Source: VRUE01 sp963844395 (GTDB lineage: Bacteria > Actinomycetota > Thermoleophilia > Solirubrobacterales > 70-9). Taken from it: a stretch of DNA of 64,000 nt. This document shows positions 43,863-53,655 of the stretch, piece by piece. The position numbers were made by a program, and so were the translations under genes. Location: positions 744,001 to 808,000 of the forward strand of contig CAWJNX010000001.1 in the NCBI GenBank assembly GCA_963844395.1, written 5' to 3'. How positions within the stretch are numbered: the first letter of the stretch is position 1; every line of letters starts with the position of its first letter. The notes under the pieces were generated by a model. It was given only the letters and a program-made list of their open reading frames with translations, was not told the DNA's origin and did no database searches.

Positions 43863-46735
43863 CTAGCGAGTGCGCCGCCGCCCGCCCTTGCGACCGCAGC
43901 TGGCCCTCATCCGCGTCTTGGTTTCTCGTCGCTTGCCGTTCTGACCGCTGAAGTCCTCCGTCGCCCTGGCCGGTGCGGCGCAGATGTCGCGGCTGTTGAC
44001 GATCAAGCCCTTCTTGGCGCCCTGCATCGTGACGACGACTTTGGAGATGGGCGCGTCGGGCAGGTCGGCGACGGTAGCCCTAACGCCGCCGCGAACCGAG
44101 TCGATCCGGGTTGCCACCTCGATGTTGACGAGGCCCCTCAGGTCAAATAGGAGGTCGGGCAGCTTGTGGTTCGAGGAGCGCAGGTAGATCGGCCCTGCAG
44201 CGGCTCCTCCAAAAGCGGCGTCCAGGCCTTGATGTAGCCGTACTGGGCCGCTCGTGGGCAAGCCTCGGCGGCGAACTGCACACGGGTGCAGATCGTGCGG
44301 ATGTGGCCCTGATCGAGGAAGGCCGACCTGGGCAGGCGCAGGACGAGCCCCTCGAGGTTGGCGTCGCCTGGCCTTGGCCTGTAAGTGGCCCTGAGAGCAG
44401 GATGGGCGCCGCGCTTGGTGCCGCCCATCAAGCGCAGCAGGAGTTTCGGTTTGAAGCCGAGCCCGGCACAGCCGGCTGCCTGGTAGCGGGCCGAAAGGGA
44501 GACCGGGACATCGTCTGAGGGATCGATCACATCAAGGAACGAGCCAAACAGGGCGGCCCTGGCGGCGGAGGGATCGCAGGAGGTAGGGTTGAGCGTGAAC
44601 TTGGGCCTGTCGACGTGCACGCGGAGGTCCCGCACCTTCAAGACGATTCCCTGCAGGATGTGGGGGATCGGATCCGAGGCCGCCCCGTCGACTTCCACTT
44701 CGGCGGTCCTCGGGTTCAACGTGAGCGCCAATCTGAGCGCCACCGTGCCGGCATCGAAGGGGCCCGCCACGCCGGGGGTGATCGCGATCACGCTGAGCGG
44801 ACGACCTTTGTAGGGGCCGGCGAGGTAGACCTTGCCACCGACGTAGGTGAGCGCCTCCCCCACGCCCGCCCCGGCCAGGGTGCGCCCGATCTCAGAGGAG
44901 GCCGGGCAGCTCGGGGTTGCGAGCTCCTGCCTTCCGGTCTTGGAGCGGGCGAGGGCGAGTGCGGAGTCCGGGCATTTGCCCACCCCTGCCAGGGAACCGA
45001 GCACGCCGGGCGGCAGGATCGAGGAGAAACGGGTCATGTCCTGTTCGCCGTCCGCCCTTTGCAGGCGCATGTCGAAGGGACTGAAAGTGCCGGCGTGGTT
45101 GTTGCGCGAGCCGGCGTCGAAGCGCGGCGAGAAGGGCGGTACGCCTCCCTGCGGGCAGGGGCCACCTCCCACGCCGCTGACGATGTTGAAGCTGGCGGTC
45201 GTGGTCAGTGGGCTGGCGGGATCGGCCCACGGTGTGAAGCGAGCCTCGGTCTCATAGGTCCCGCACGCCGCCGGGGTGATCAGCGGCGCTCTGGCGCCGC
45301 TTCGCAGCTGCGCCTCGAAGCGGGTGAGGGGGATTTGGGGGATGTCGTCGAGGGTGGCAACCAGCTGCCCGTTCTCGGGGTCGGGCTCGATCAGGACCGG
45401 CAACTTCACGATCACTCCGAGGTTCGCGTTCCTGAGCACGAAGTAAACAGCGATCAGCGAGTCGAATGGGTTCTCTGCGCCCGGTTTCGCGGTCACCGGA
45501 TCGTCCTGGGCGGCAAGATAGATCGAGCCCTCTACCGCTTCCTCGACCAGCGGCGAGACGGCCCGCAGGCTACCGAGCTTGGAGGCCTCCGGGCAGCCCT
45601 CGCCGGGCAGCGAGTTGACGGTCTCGCGGGCGAGATGGGCGGGCGTGCAGACCTCGAGCCCTTCCGCCGCCGAGGGATTGATCGTCACTCCCGGCGGGAA
45701 GGCGACCTCGGCTTTCTTGGTGTCGGAGTTGGCGAGCCCTTTGGGATTGGCGAGCCCCTCATCAGGGAACTCGACGGCGAGTTCGAGGCCAGCTCCGGTC
45801 TCCACGGAGTCAGAAGTCGGCTGGGCTGAGAACTCGGGCGCGTAGCTCAGCTTCGAGCAGCCGCCCGGGGTGAGCGGTTCTCCGAGCTCGCCTTTCGCCG
45901 GCACGTTCTCCTCGAAGAGGGCGGCCGGATCAGGGTTCGCGGGGTCTCCGCTCCACCACGAGAGCGCCCGGAAGGTGGTGATGAGCGGCTTCTCGCAGCT
46001 GCGCGGCATCGTGATGAACGGCCTGACCGGGACGTTGGCGGCGCAATCGCCCGAGCTGGCCGGCTCCCCGCCTCCGGTCGGCTCCAGGCAGCGGCCCCGA
46101 AAAGGGTCATGGGAGGGATCGGCCGGGGTGCCCCAGAGAGTCAGCGCGCTGGCCTGCACTTCAATGAACTGATTGGTGTTCGTGAGGGTGCCGACGATGC
46201 GGTAGGGCGGGGCGTCGTCGAGAGTGACGTCTACGGTGATCGGCACGCCGCCCACCCAGAAGCCGAGTTTCGCCGCGCTGCCCGGCGAAGGGTTCAGGTT
46301 GAAAACGGGGACGGGGCCTATCGGGGCTGGTTCGGCGACTTCGCCGTTGCCGAGGGTAACGGTGAGGTAGCCGAGCGCCGAGCTGTCGGGACAGGCAGTC
46401 TTGGTTTCGTTGACGGCGAGGAAGGTGAGGAAGTCAAGGGTGGCGCAGCGTGGCACCGCGTTGGGGTCGCCGGCGAAGCCCTCGGGCTGGAAGACCTCGA
46501 GGTCCTGGATCGCCCCCTCGATCAGTTGCCAGCCTTTGCCGCCTTCGGTCGTGTTGAGCGCAAAGGCGACCTTCATCTCGTAGGGATGGGAGCCCGCCTG
46601 CGCTGCGGGGGAACCGTCGGCTTCGCTGAAGCTCGCCTCGATGTCGTGCAGGCCGAAGTCGGCGCCAGCGGGGACGGCGAGAAGCAGGGAGGCGAGCACG
46701 GCCGCCAGGGCGACGTGTCTCTTGCGGGCAATCAT
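43863..46735 (-). CDS. Secreted three-module protein, cassette B, one frameshift
   Basis: About 957 residues if a single base is restored near 44195, where the main frame (to the PLLEEPLQG segment) and the 3' frame (PIYLRSSNHKLPDLLFDLRGLV onward) are out of step; the paralogue in cassette A has the extra base. ATG 46735 overlaps the NHL stop as ATGA. Signal peptide, then three repeats of a module with SPLVEE-x-GSIYLAA, YVGGKVYLAGPYKGRPLSVIAITPGVAGPFD and PLLEEPLQGPIYLRS cores and matching CP-x-S-x-I/LG starts. The tail is basic. Exported; function unknown. Conserved neighbours suggest it works with the NHL protein. Confidence 0.75.
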
Positions 46736-49700
46736 CGGCGCTGCCTCCGATCCGAGCGCCTCGCTTTGCGGGGCTTCTTCACACAGCGCGCCTTGCCGCC
46801 CCGGCGCACCCTTCGCTTGCCCTTGGGACAGGGCCGGCGCCCCGGCGGGCTCTCTGCGCGCGGGTCGCCGGGGCCCTGGTAAGCAGCGCTGGCGGCGGGC
46901 GGGAACTCGGGGACGGGCGGTGGTGATTGACAAGTGTCGCCTTCGCAGCCGCCGTTTGCTTGGGGGGCTGGGAAGCCGCCGCCGATCCGAGCGTCGTAGA
47001 CATCGATCAGGTCGTAATCCTGGGGGACCAGGGAGGAGAGGGTGGCGAAAAAGACGTCCGCACCCGAGGCGTCGGCGTCGAGAAAGCGCGAATCCTTGGC
47101 GCTTTGCCCGGAGGAGATCAGCTCCACGCAGCCGCCCGCCGCCTCTCCGTAGCCGGCATCGGTCGTCTCGCAGCTGCCCGTGCCGGCCGCCTCCCACTGG
47201 TACACGTCCCAGGTCCCGTTGGTGTCGCGAGGCGCGAGCGCCTCGTGGCTCTCGAAGAAGAGCCGTTGTCCGTCATCGGATAGGACGCGCGAGGCGTAGG
47301 TGGGGCGCTCCCAGGCGGGAATCGCGGCCGCCACCCCGTTCTCGCCGTTCGGGCGCGCCCCGGTCGGGTTGCAGGACACGCAGCGCAGCTCATCCTGGTC
47401 AGCGTCGTAAAGGAAAACCTCCCGGTCGGGCGTGCCGCTGTTGACGTCGTTGTTTTCGTATCCGGTCAGGCTGGCGCGCGAGACGAAGGCCGCGTGGCGT
47501 CCGTCGGGACTGACCCGGGCGAGGCGGATCACCGGCTGTCGGGTCACCGGGCTCGGCGGGCTGGTTCCCTGGCCAGTCAGGTCCGCCGCCGCCAGCGTCG
47601 CGATGTAGGAGAGGGTCCTCCCATCGGCCTCATAGAGATAGAGGTTCAGATGCCCAGCGGCGGCCGGGCCGCCCGCATCATGGTCCTCCCTGGAGGTGAG
47701 GTAGACATGGGAGGCGTCCTCACTCATCCCCAAGAGGCCACCCTTCGAGTCGCCGACTTCTTTTGCGATCAGCGTCGACGTTTTGGTTTCGACGTCGAAT
47801 TCGTAGAGGTTGCCTTTGAGCGGCCCGGCGACGACCTGGAAGACCGCCCTCGAGCCATCGGCGGCAGCGCCCCAAAACCAGGCTGGTTCGCCGGAGACGG
47901 ACTGCGAGACGGCAACCGTGTCGGCGCCGTCGATCCGCACGTAGATCCGCCCGGGGCTGCCTTCGAAGAAACTCAGGCCGCCGCTGAACTGGGTCCAGAA
48001 GATACGCGAGCCATCCTCTGAGATCGCCCCCTGCACACTCGATTCAGTGCCGCCGCCCGTCCCGACCGGTCCCCCCGCGGCACAGGGGAGGGCGCTGGGA
48101 TTGTCGTTGGGCAGCACGCAGACGAAGCGCGGCTCGGCCTCGCCCGCGATGTGCTCGTAGAGCTGGGCTTCCCCCTCTTCCGGCAGGGCGGGCGCCGTCG
48201 CGGCGAGCTTGCCATTCGCGTTGAAAATCGCGTGGGTACCGTCGCGCGAGGCACCCTGGATGCGGAGGTGATAGAACAGTTCGGGGCTGCGGTTGGGGGG
48301 CATGACCGTGTTCAGCGCCTCGTAGCTCGCCGGGGTCGCGCAGTTGTCGCGACGGTAGAGATTGGGGTAGCCGTCGACCGCCCCCGGCGCGAGGACAGGT
48401 TCGTAGTTGTGGCGCAGCCAGGCCTGGCAGAGGTCCGCCGAGAAGGCATGGAATTCATTGAGCACGGCTCCCCCCACTCCGACCGTCCTCAGCGTGCGCG
48501 GTGGCGCGACCGCCTGCGTCACCCAGCCCTCGCCCGCGTTGCGACTCGACAGGTACTGGGAGATGTAGGCCCCCGCCTCGGCGTCCGCAAAGGCCCGTTT
48601 CGAGGAAAAGGTGAAGCGCTCGCCCGAGAGGGCGCTCTGGCTGAGTTCGCTCTGCAACCCCACTTCGCCGATCATCGTTGCGTCGGCGCCTAGTTTGTCA
48701 AGCGGGCTGACGAGCTCGTAGGCGCGGCAGTCGGGCAGCCTCGCCCCGGGTCCGGTGCGGAAGCGCTGGTTGACGAGGCACGTCTCGGTTGGGTCGGGGA
48801 GCGCGAAGGTGGTGAAGGTCGCTTCGTCGCCGGGTTCGCCGGGTTTGCCCCCGCGACCGATCACCGGACCGCCGCCGCCGCTCGTGGCGACGAAGCGGTA
48901 GTGGTAGGTCGTGTCGGGCTCGAGTCCATCCAGCGGCACGCCGGCGCTCCGGACCGCGACGTTCACCGCCTCACCCGTCAGTAGGACGCCCGGCGACGCC
49001 GGCTTCTCCCCGCAGGCGGGCCCTTCCCAGCCCGCGTCGGGGCAGGCTTTGGTCCCGTACTGGACGTAGTAGGTGGCGTCCTGCCAAAAGCGCGGGTTGA
49101 TCTCGACCCCCACGATGGCGGTGTCGATTCCGACCGAGGTCGCGTACTGGGCCTCGATCTCGGGGGGGAGGGCGGGCGGATCTTCGAAGGCGATCGGCGG
49201 CGGGCCATAGGCATTGAGGTAGGCGCCGGTTCCAAACGGCGTATAGCTGACGTAGAGGTTTCCTGGCTCTTCGCTGCCTGGCCCGAGCACGTTGGTGGCG
49301 AGCCCAGCTGGGAAAGGCCTCCCCGTCGATCCCGTGTTGGAAGAGGCCTCGGCAAACCTATCCCCTTCTTCCATTCCGGGAATCGGCGCCCCCGCCGAAT
49401 CGAAGGCGACGACTTCTCCCACAGGGACGGTTCCTTTGAGGGCGTAGACGGTGCCAGCCCAGTCAACCGCCGCCGCAATGGCGTCTTGGACCGGCAGGGT
49501 TGCGGTGACTTCGCCGGAGGCGGGATCGAGGCGGTGTACGCCGTCCTCCGCTATGAAAAAAGATGAAGCAAGGCAAATGTAGAGATCACCCGTAGTGGGA
49601 TTGGCGGCGAGACAGTGGACCGATTTCTGATCGAACTGGCCCTCCAGCTCGATCTTTCCTTTGAAGCTGCCATCGAGGCCGAATTCTTGAATGCGGTCTT

Positions 49701-50466
49701 TGTCGCCAACGAAGATCGAGCTCGTCGCGGGGTTGTAGTCGACGAAGTCGCGGAAGGCGGCCGTCGAGAACCAGCCGTCGGCAGTGCCTTCGACGCCGGC
49801 GCCGCATTCCTCGCCGCCTTCGAGGTCGGCCCTGGTGCAGATCTCGGCTTTTGTCGTCTTGTTGACTTCGCCGCCCCACATCAGCAGGAAGTCGCCGTCT
49901 TGGTCGAACTTCTGCACACGGCCACCGGGGTCTTCGCCTTGGCGATCGAACGCATAGACATCGCCGCCTCCGTCAACCGTAATTCCGGCGACGAAATTGA
50001 ACTGTCCAGGACCGTCGCCCTGGACCCCTTTCTTGCAGATCGCGGTGCAGACCTCGAGCCGATCAGATGGTGTGTCGCCAGGAGCGCCCTCGGGGGCGAC
50101 GTCCCAGCCCCAGGCCTTGACGAACTTGCCCCATGGGGTGAACTGCGCGATGCGGAAGTTGAAGCGATCGCTGACGTACACCTGCCCGCTGACCGGATCG
50201 GCGGCCACCGCAACTGGGGCGGAAAACCGGCCCGCGCTTTCACCCGGGGCGAGGTCTTCAGGCGTCTGCCAGAGGAGCGGGGGAGCCGCCGCGCTGGCCG
50301 GAGCGGGGAAGGCGATGCTGGCGAGGAGCAGCGCGAGGGCGAGGAGCGCAAAGGCGGGTCCGCTGCCGGGCCAGCTTCCGTCGCGCGTCGATGATGTTGG
50401 CGTGGCGTGCATCTGTGGTTCCGGTCTGACTCGAATCGGGTGGCGGGTTGCGGTTCGGCTGGTCAT
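46732..50466 (-). CDS. NHL-repeat / FN3-like / TolB-type propeller secreted protein, cassette B
   Basis: 1244 residues (an ATG at 50412 would give 1226). Signal peptide to about residue 60; NHL-type repeats (residues about 65-430: VAVAADPVSGQVYVSDRFNFRIAQF, GITVDGGGDVYAFDRQGEDPGGRVQKF); a fibronectin-like segment (YYVQYGTKACPD... LEPDTTYHYRFVATSGG); then TolB/PD40-like blades in about 640-1130 (SEDGSRIFWTQFSG, GMSEDASHVYLTSREDH, VSPDGRHAAFVSRASL, LSDDGQRLFFESHEALAPRDTNGTWDVYQWE). A Lys/Arg-rich tail with Cys pairs ends the protein. Surface or extracellular binding scaffold inferred. It is coupled to the three-module gene by an ATGA overlap. Confidence 0.85.
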   Translation of the reverse strand: MTSRTATRHPIRVRPEPQMHATPTSSTRDGSWPGSGPAFALLALALLLASIAFPAPASAAAPPLLWQTPEDLAPGESAGRFSAPVAVAADPVSGQVYVSDRFNFRIAQFTPWGKFVKAWGWDVAPEGAPGDTPSDRLEVCTAICKKGVQGDGPGQFNFVAGITVDGGGDVYAFDRQGEDPGGRVQKFDQDGDFLLMWGGEVNKTTKAEICTRADLEGGEECGAGVEGTADGWFSTAAFRDFVDYNPATSSIFVGDKDRIQEFGLDGSFKGKIELEGQFDQKSVHCLAANPTTGDLYICLASSFFIAEDGVHRLDPASGEVTATLPVQDAIAAAVDWAGTVYALKGTVPVGEVVAFDSAGAPIPGMEEGDRFAEASSNTGSTGRPFPAGLATNVLGPGSEEPGNLYVSYTPFGTGAYLNAYGPPPIAFEDPPALPPEIEAQYATSVGIDTAIVGVEINPRFWQDATYYVQYGTKACPDAGWEGPACGEKPASPGVLLTGEAVNVAVRSAGVPLDGLEPDTTYHYRFVATSGGGGPVIGRGGKPGEPGDEATFTTFALPDPTETCLVNQRFRTGPGARLPDCRAYELVSPLDKLGADATMIGEVGLQSELSQSALSGERFTFSSKRAFADAEAGAYISQYLSSRNAGEGWVTQAVAPPRTLRTVGVGGAVLNEFHAFSADLCQAWLRHNYEPVLAPGAVDGYPNLYRRDNCATPASYEALNTVMPPNRSPELFYHLRIQGASRDGTHAIFNANGKLAATAPALPEEGEAQLYEHIAGEAEPRFVCVLPNDNPSALPCAAGGPVGTGGGTESSVQGAISEDGSRIFWTQFSGGLSFFEGSPGRIYVRIDGADTVAVSQSVSGEPAWFWGAAADGSRAVFQVVAGPLKGNLYEFDVETKTSTLIAKEVGDSKGGLLGMSEDASHVYLTSREDHDAGGPAAAGHLNLYLYEADGRTLSYIATLAAADLTGQGTSPPSPVTRQPVIRLARVSPDGRHAAFVSRASLTGYENNDVNSGTPDREVFLYDADQDELRCVSCNPTGARPNGENGVAAAIPAWERPTYASRVLSDDGQRLFFESHEALAPRDTNGTWDVYQWEAAGTGSCETTDAGYGEAAGGCVELISSGQSAKDSRFLDADASGADVFFATLSSLVPQDYDLIDVYDARIGGGFPAPQANGGCEGDTCQSPPPVPEFPPAASAAYQGPGDPRAESPPGRRPCPKGKRRVRRGGKARCVKKPRKARRSDRRQRR

Positions 50467-50499
50467 GGCATTCGGTTGGTCGTGCAGACGGGCCGAGAG

Positions 50500-50535
50500 C
50501 TCCGGCCGTCGCGGCGAACCGCGAGACGGCCGGAG
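50500..50535 (-). terminator. Hairpin after the cassette B collagen-like gene
   Basis: CTCCGGCCGTC (50500-50510) with GCGG pairs with CCGC and GACGGCCGGAG (50525-50535), with a 2-nt bulge. It lies about 15 nt after the collagen-like stop. Similar in position to the hairpin at 15353-15390. Confidence 0.6.
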
Positions 50536-50549
50536 GGCGGCTCAGGCGA

Positions 50550-51377
50550 TCAGGGCGCGGTCACCGCCCAGGTGCCCGTGGCAAGGGCGTTGTTCGTCGG
50601 TTCTCCGCTTTCGCTGAGCCAAAAGGCAAGAAGCGCGCCGGCAACCGAGGCGCCTTTCGCGAGGTAGGGATTCGCATCGCCTGATTTGGTGATTGCAAAC
50701 GATCCTCCTTTCGCAATGGTTCCTAGGGCTTGGCTGAATCCGGCGTACACGCAGAGGTGGCCGGGATTGGCGCGCGGTTCGCTTGGGCTTCCTTCGGGCA
50801 GGATCCCGGTGCCGCATTCGGTCGGCTCCTCTTCTACGTATTCGAAGGTCGTTTCATCGAAGACGATCTCTTTACCGGCCGGATTGATGTAGTGGACGTG
50901 GGCGGCGTCGAGCTCTTCTTCAAGCGGAATCGGGAAGGAGATCGGCACGAAGGCCATAGCGCTACCTGGATTGGCAGCTTTGGTCAGCGTTCCCAAGCTC
51001 CACGACCCGGTCATCGTCGCTTTGCTCGGCAGGGTTCCCCCTAGGGTCCAGGGGTCACCTTGGTCACCTTTCGGGCCCTCGGGACCCGTCGGGCCGGCGG
51101 GGCCAACTGGGCCGGTGGCGCCGTTTTTGCCGTTAGTGCCGTCTTTGCCCGCTGCCCCCGCAGGGCCTGCCGGTCCCTGAGGGCCGGCGGGACCCGCTTT
51201 GGCGAACTGCTTGGCGTATTTCTTGGCCAGTTTTTTGACTTCTTTTTTCTCCGCCCCGGTGAGGGCGAGGGCGCTGCCACCAAGGGCCGCGACCAAGGCA
51301 ATGACGGCGACCAGCAGGCCCGCGGAGCCAAAGCGTTCGCGGAAGCCTTCGTAGCGATCCCGAAGTGACGAGAACAT
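50550..51377 (-). CDS. Collagen-like protein with N-terminal membrane segment, cassette B
   Basis: 275 residues from ATG 51377 (AAGGAG 9 nt upstream); the frame runs longer but without coding character. Start MFSSLRDRYEGFRERFGSAG, one hydrophobic helix (21-39), the stalk GAEKKEVKKLAKKYAKQ, a short Gly-X-Y tract (GPAGPQGPAGPAG..., about 17 triplets with a two-GK break), and a globular head with two Cys (TECGTG and GHLCVY). Paralogue of 15429-16223, and first gene of cassette B. Trimeric surface fibre inferred. Confidence 0.85.
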   Translation of the reverse strand: MFSSLRDRYEGFRERFGSAGLLVAVIALVAALGGSALALTGAEKKEVKKLAKKYAKQFAKAGPAGPQGPAGPAGAAGKDGTNGKNGATGPVGPAGPTGPEGPKGDQGDPWTLGGTLPSKATMTGSWSLGTLTKAANPGSAMAFVPISFPIPLEEELDAAHVHYINPAGKEIVFDETTFEYVEEEPTECGTGILPEGSPSEPRANPGHLCVYAGFSQALGTIAKGGSFAITKSGDANPYLAKGASVAGALLAFWLSESGEPTNNALATGTWAVTAP

Positions 51378-51583
51378 CAATCTCTCTCCTTGTCCCGTGA
51401 GCCCCTCTGCCGGGCCGCCTCCCTGTGCGGCCCCTTGCGAAGCTCGGCTTATTCCCTGTAGCGCCTTCCTGGAAGACGACGGGACGGAGGATAAAAGATT
51501 TGGTTTACAAATGCAAGGAAGAGTTTTCAATGCGAAGGGTTGAGGCTCTGGAATGAGCCTGTGGAGACCCTGGGAAGTGACGC
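51378..51583. other. Intergenic with cassette B promoter region
   Basis: Contains the leader of the collagen-like gene and an A+T-rich patch (AAAAGATTTGGTTTACAAATG) around 51494-51515, absent from most of the window, and the 3' end of the TetR gene at 51584. No gene seen. Confidence 0.45.
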
Positions 51584-52261
51584 TCAGGCGGCGACGCGGG
51601 AGAGGCGCTTCGCCTCTTCGCGGCCGAGGAAAGGGGCCAGAACGAGCTCGACCAGGTCGGGGAGGAGCTCCGGGAGGCGCTCGGCGCCGGCGGTGTTGAG
51701 GCGGCGGACGATTAGGGTCGCGATGCCCCCGATTAGGGTCTGGTCCCTTACTTCCATGTCGAGATCCGGCGGCGGCGGCTCGGGTCGCAGCGTCCCCGCC
51801 AGCAGCTGCATCGCCTCGCGGTAGCGGGCGGCGACGTCGCCGCCCGCGGCGAGCGGCTCGATCAGGAAGAAGCGAGTGACCGCCGTGTCGCGGGAGAGGA
51901 CGTCGAGCAGGGCCGCGAGGCGCGTCCGGACCCGGTCCGGCCAGGGTTCCCCCGCTCCGGGCGCCGCCAGCATCGAGTCGAGAACGTGGGCCTCGATCAT
52001 CCCGTAGGCCGCCAGGAAGCAGTCCTCCTTGCCCTCGAAGTGCTCGTAGAAGGTGCGGCGGGAGATCTTCGCAGCGGTGGCGATGCGGGAGATAGTCGTG
52101 GCGTTGTAGCCGTACTCGGCGACCGCCTCGACGACGCCGTTGAGAAGGCGTTCGCGCTGGTTCTCGGCAACCAGGCTGGGCGGCAGGCCGTGGCGGCCCG
52201 GGGGCAGCCTGCCCCGCCCCGAGGCGAGCGCCTCGGCTGCCCGTGAGCGGCCGTCAGCCAT
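51584..52261 (-). CDS. TetR-family regulator
   Basis: 225 residues. After a 45-residue N-terminal arm (LPPGRHGLPPSLVAENQRERLL) comes the TetR DNA-binding domain: EYGYNATTISRIATAAKISRRTFYEHFEGKEDCFLAAYG. C-terminal ligand domain with no obvious family. Its ATG overlaps the stop of the upstream TetR gene by 8 nt, so the two are translationally coupled. The HTH and its leading LPPGRHGLP are shared with the TetR at 53652-54317. Confidence 0.85.
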   Translation of the reverse strand: MADGRSRAAEALASGRGRLPPGRHGLPPSLVAENQRERLLNGVVEAVAEYGYNATTISRIATAAKISRRTFYEHFEGKEDCFLAAYGMIEAHVLDSMLAAPGAGEPWPDRVRTRLAALLDVLSRDTAVTRFFLIEPLAAGGDVAARYREAMQLLAGTLRPEPPPPDLDMEVRDQTLIGGIATLIVRRLNTAGAERLPELLPDLVELVLAPFLGREEAKRLSRVAA

Positions 52262-52888
52262 TGCCTAGGTAGGGACCGAGGGCGATTTCGACCAGCTTCG
52301 GGTAGAGCGCCTCCACTCCGTCATCACCGTCTCGCTCGAGGCGCTCGCGCAGCAACCAGGCGAGGCCGCCGGCTGTGGCCTCCTCCTGGGTCGCCGGTAG
52401 CGACGGCGGCGCCGTGTCCAGGGCCCGGCCCTCGCGCAGCTTCGCCGCGACCCGGTCGAGCATCGCCTCGAAGCGGGCGCTTAGCTCCTGCCCGCCGGTC
52501 TGGGCCTCGACCAGGCAGAGGCGCGCCCGCGCCGGTTCCGCCTCGATCCGGGCCAGCAGCGAGCGCAGGCCGGTGGCGATCTGCTCCGGCCAGGACAGCT
52601 TCTGGGCCGCGTCGCGCATCGCGGCCGCCGCGCCTTCGACCGCGCGGTCGAAGGCGGCGACGTAGCACTCTTCCTTGCTGTCGAAGAACTCGTAGAAGGT
52701 GACCGAGGAGACACCGGCGGCCTTGACGATCGCTTCGATCGAGGTTCCGGCGCAGCCTCGATCGGCGATCAGTTGCTCAGTCGCATCGAGTAGCCGCTCG
52801 CGCTGCCGTGCCGGGAGGTCGCCCTTGGCCGGGTCTCCCCCCGCTTCGGAGCCGGCTTCGAAGCCAGTCGTTGCGAGAGGTACTGCAT
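52254..52888 (-). CDS. TetR-family regulator with a probable frameshift near its start
   Basis: The TetR HTH is intact in one frame (RQRERLLDATEQLIADRGCAGTSIEAIVKAAGVSSVTFYEFFDSKEECYVAAF) and continues to the stop at 52254, but no start codon is available in that frame. ATG 52888 opens a frame that goes out of register in a six-C run (52837-52842). Restoring one base would give a normal 210-residue TetR. It precedes the TetR at 51584-52261 in the same direction, with overlapping genes. Confidence 0.7.
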
Positions 52889-52956
52889 GGAGCGAGGGTA
52901 CCCCACTTCAAAAAGATTTCATATCTGACGAAAAAGGAGTAGTTTTTATAGGGCGT

Positions 52957-53655
52957 ATGCCACCGAAGGGCTCAGCAGCGACCAACGACGTCGTCTCGCT
53001 CGGAGCAAAGGGATCCGAAGGCGACGTCCGCGAGGGCGCGATGGAAGGAGTGCTGGTTGCCAGCGGCAAGCTCGGCTTCCGCGAGGCCTCGGTGCGCGCC
53101 ATCCTCGAGCACAGCGGCGGCCACCGCAGGCAGTTCTACCAGCACTTCGAGAGCAAGGAGGATTGCTTCGCGCAGGCCTACGCGGTCTGGATCGAGCGGC
53201 TCTGCGTCGGCCTGCTCGAGGCGGCGGCGACCGCCCCGGGCTGGGAGGCCGGCGTCCGCGAGGCGATCGTGCGCCTGTTCCGCTTCGTCACGGCGCGGCC
53301 CGAGATCGCCCGCGCCCTCTTCGTCGAGGTGCAGATCGCCGGCGAGCCGGCGCTGGCGAGGCACGAAGCCGTGATCGAGCGTCTCGCCGCGGCGATCGAC
53401 GGCGCCCGCGCCGAGATCGATCCGGCGGACGCGCCGCCCGAGGCGACCGGCACGTTCGTCGTCGGCGGGGTCGAGTCCTGCGTCTGCGAGGCGCTGAGCG
53501 CCGGCGACCCGGACCGGCTCTGGGACGCGCTGCCGGAGTTGATGCACTTCGCGGTCGGCTCCTACTTCGGCAAAGAGGCGGCGGAAGGCGCTTTCGAGCG
53601 GGCCAGCATCCTGCTCGAGCGCGACCGGGCGCAACTGACCGGGGCGAAGGAGTGA
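52957..53655 (+). CDS. TetR-family regulator
   Basis: 232 residues from ATG 52957, placed 7 nt after a TTTATA -10 box (52945-52950) with no ribosome site. The HTH region is VASGKLGFREASVRAILEHSGGHRRQFYQHFESKEDCFAQAYAVW, followed by a helical ligand-binding half. It is divergent from the TetR pair at 51584-52888 across a 68-bp gap and overlaps the next TetR gene as GTGA. Confidence 0.85.
   Translation: MPPKGSAATNDVVSLGAKGSEGDVREGAMEGVLVASGKLGFREASVRAILEHSGGHRRQFYQHFESKEDCFAQAYAVWIERLCVGLLEAAATAPGWEAGVREAIVRLFRFVTARPEIARALFVEVQIAGEPALARHEAVIERLAAAIDGARAEIDPADAPPEATGTFVVGGVESCVCEALSAGDPDRLWDALPELMHFAVGSYFGKEAAEGAFERASILLERDRAQLTGAKE

Noticed and set aside
46732..50466. Reading the NHL protein as a serine/threonine kinase sensor (PknD-like)
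   Set aside because: It has NHL blades but no kinase domain and a signal peptide at its start.
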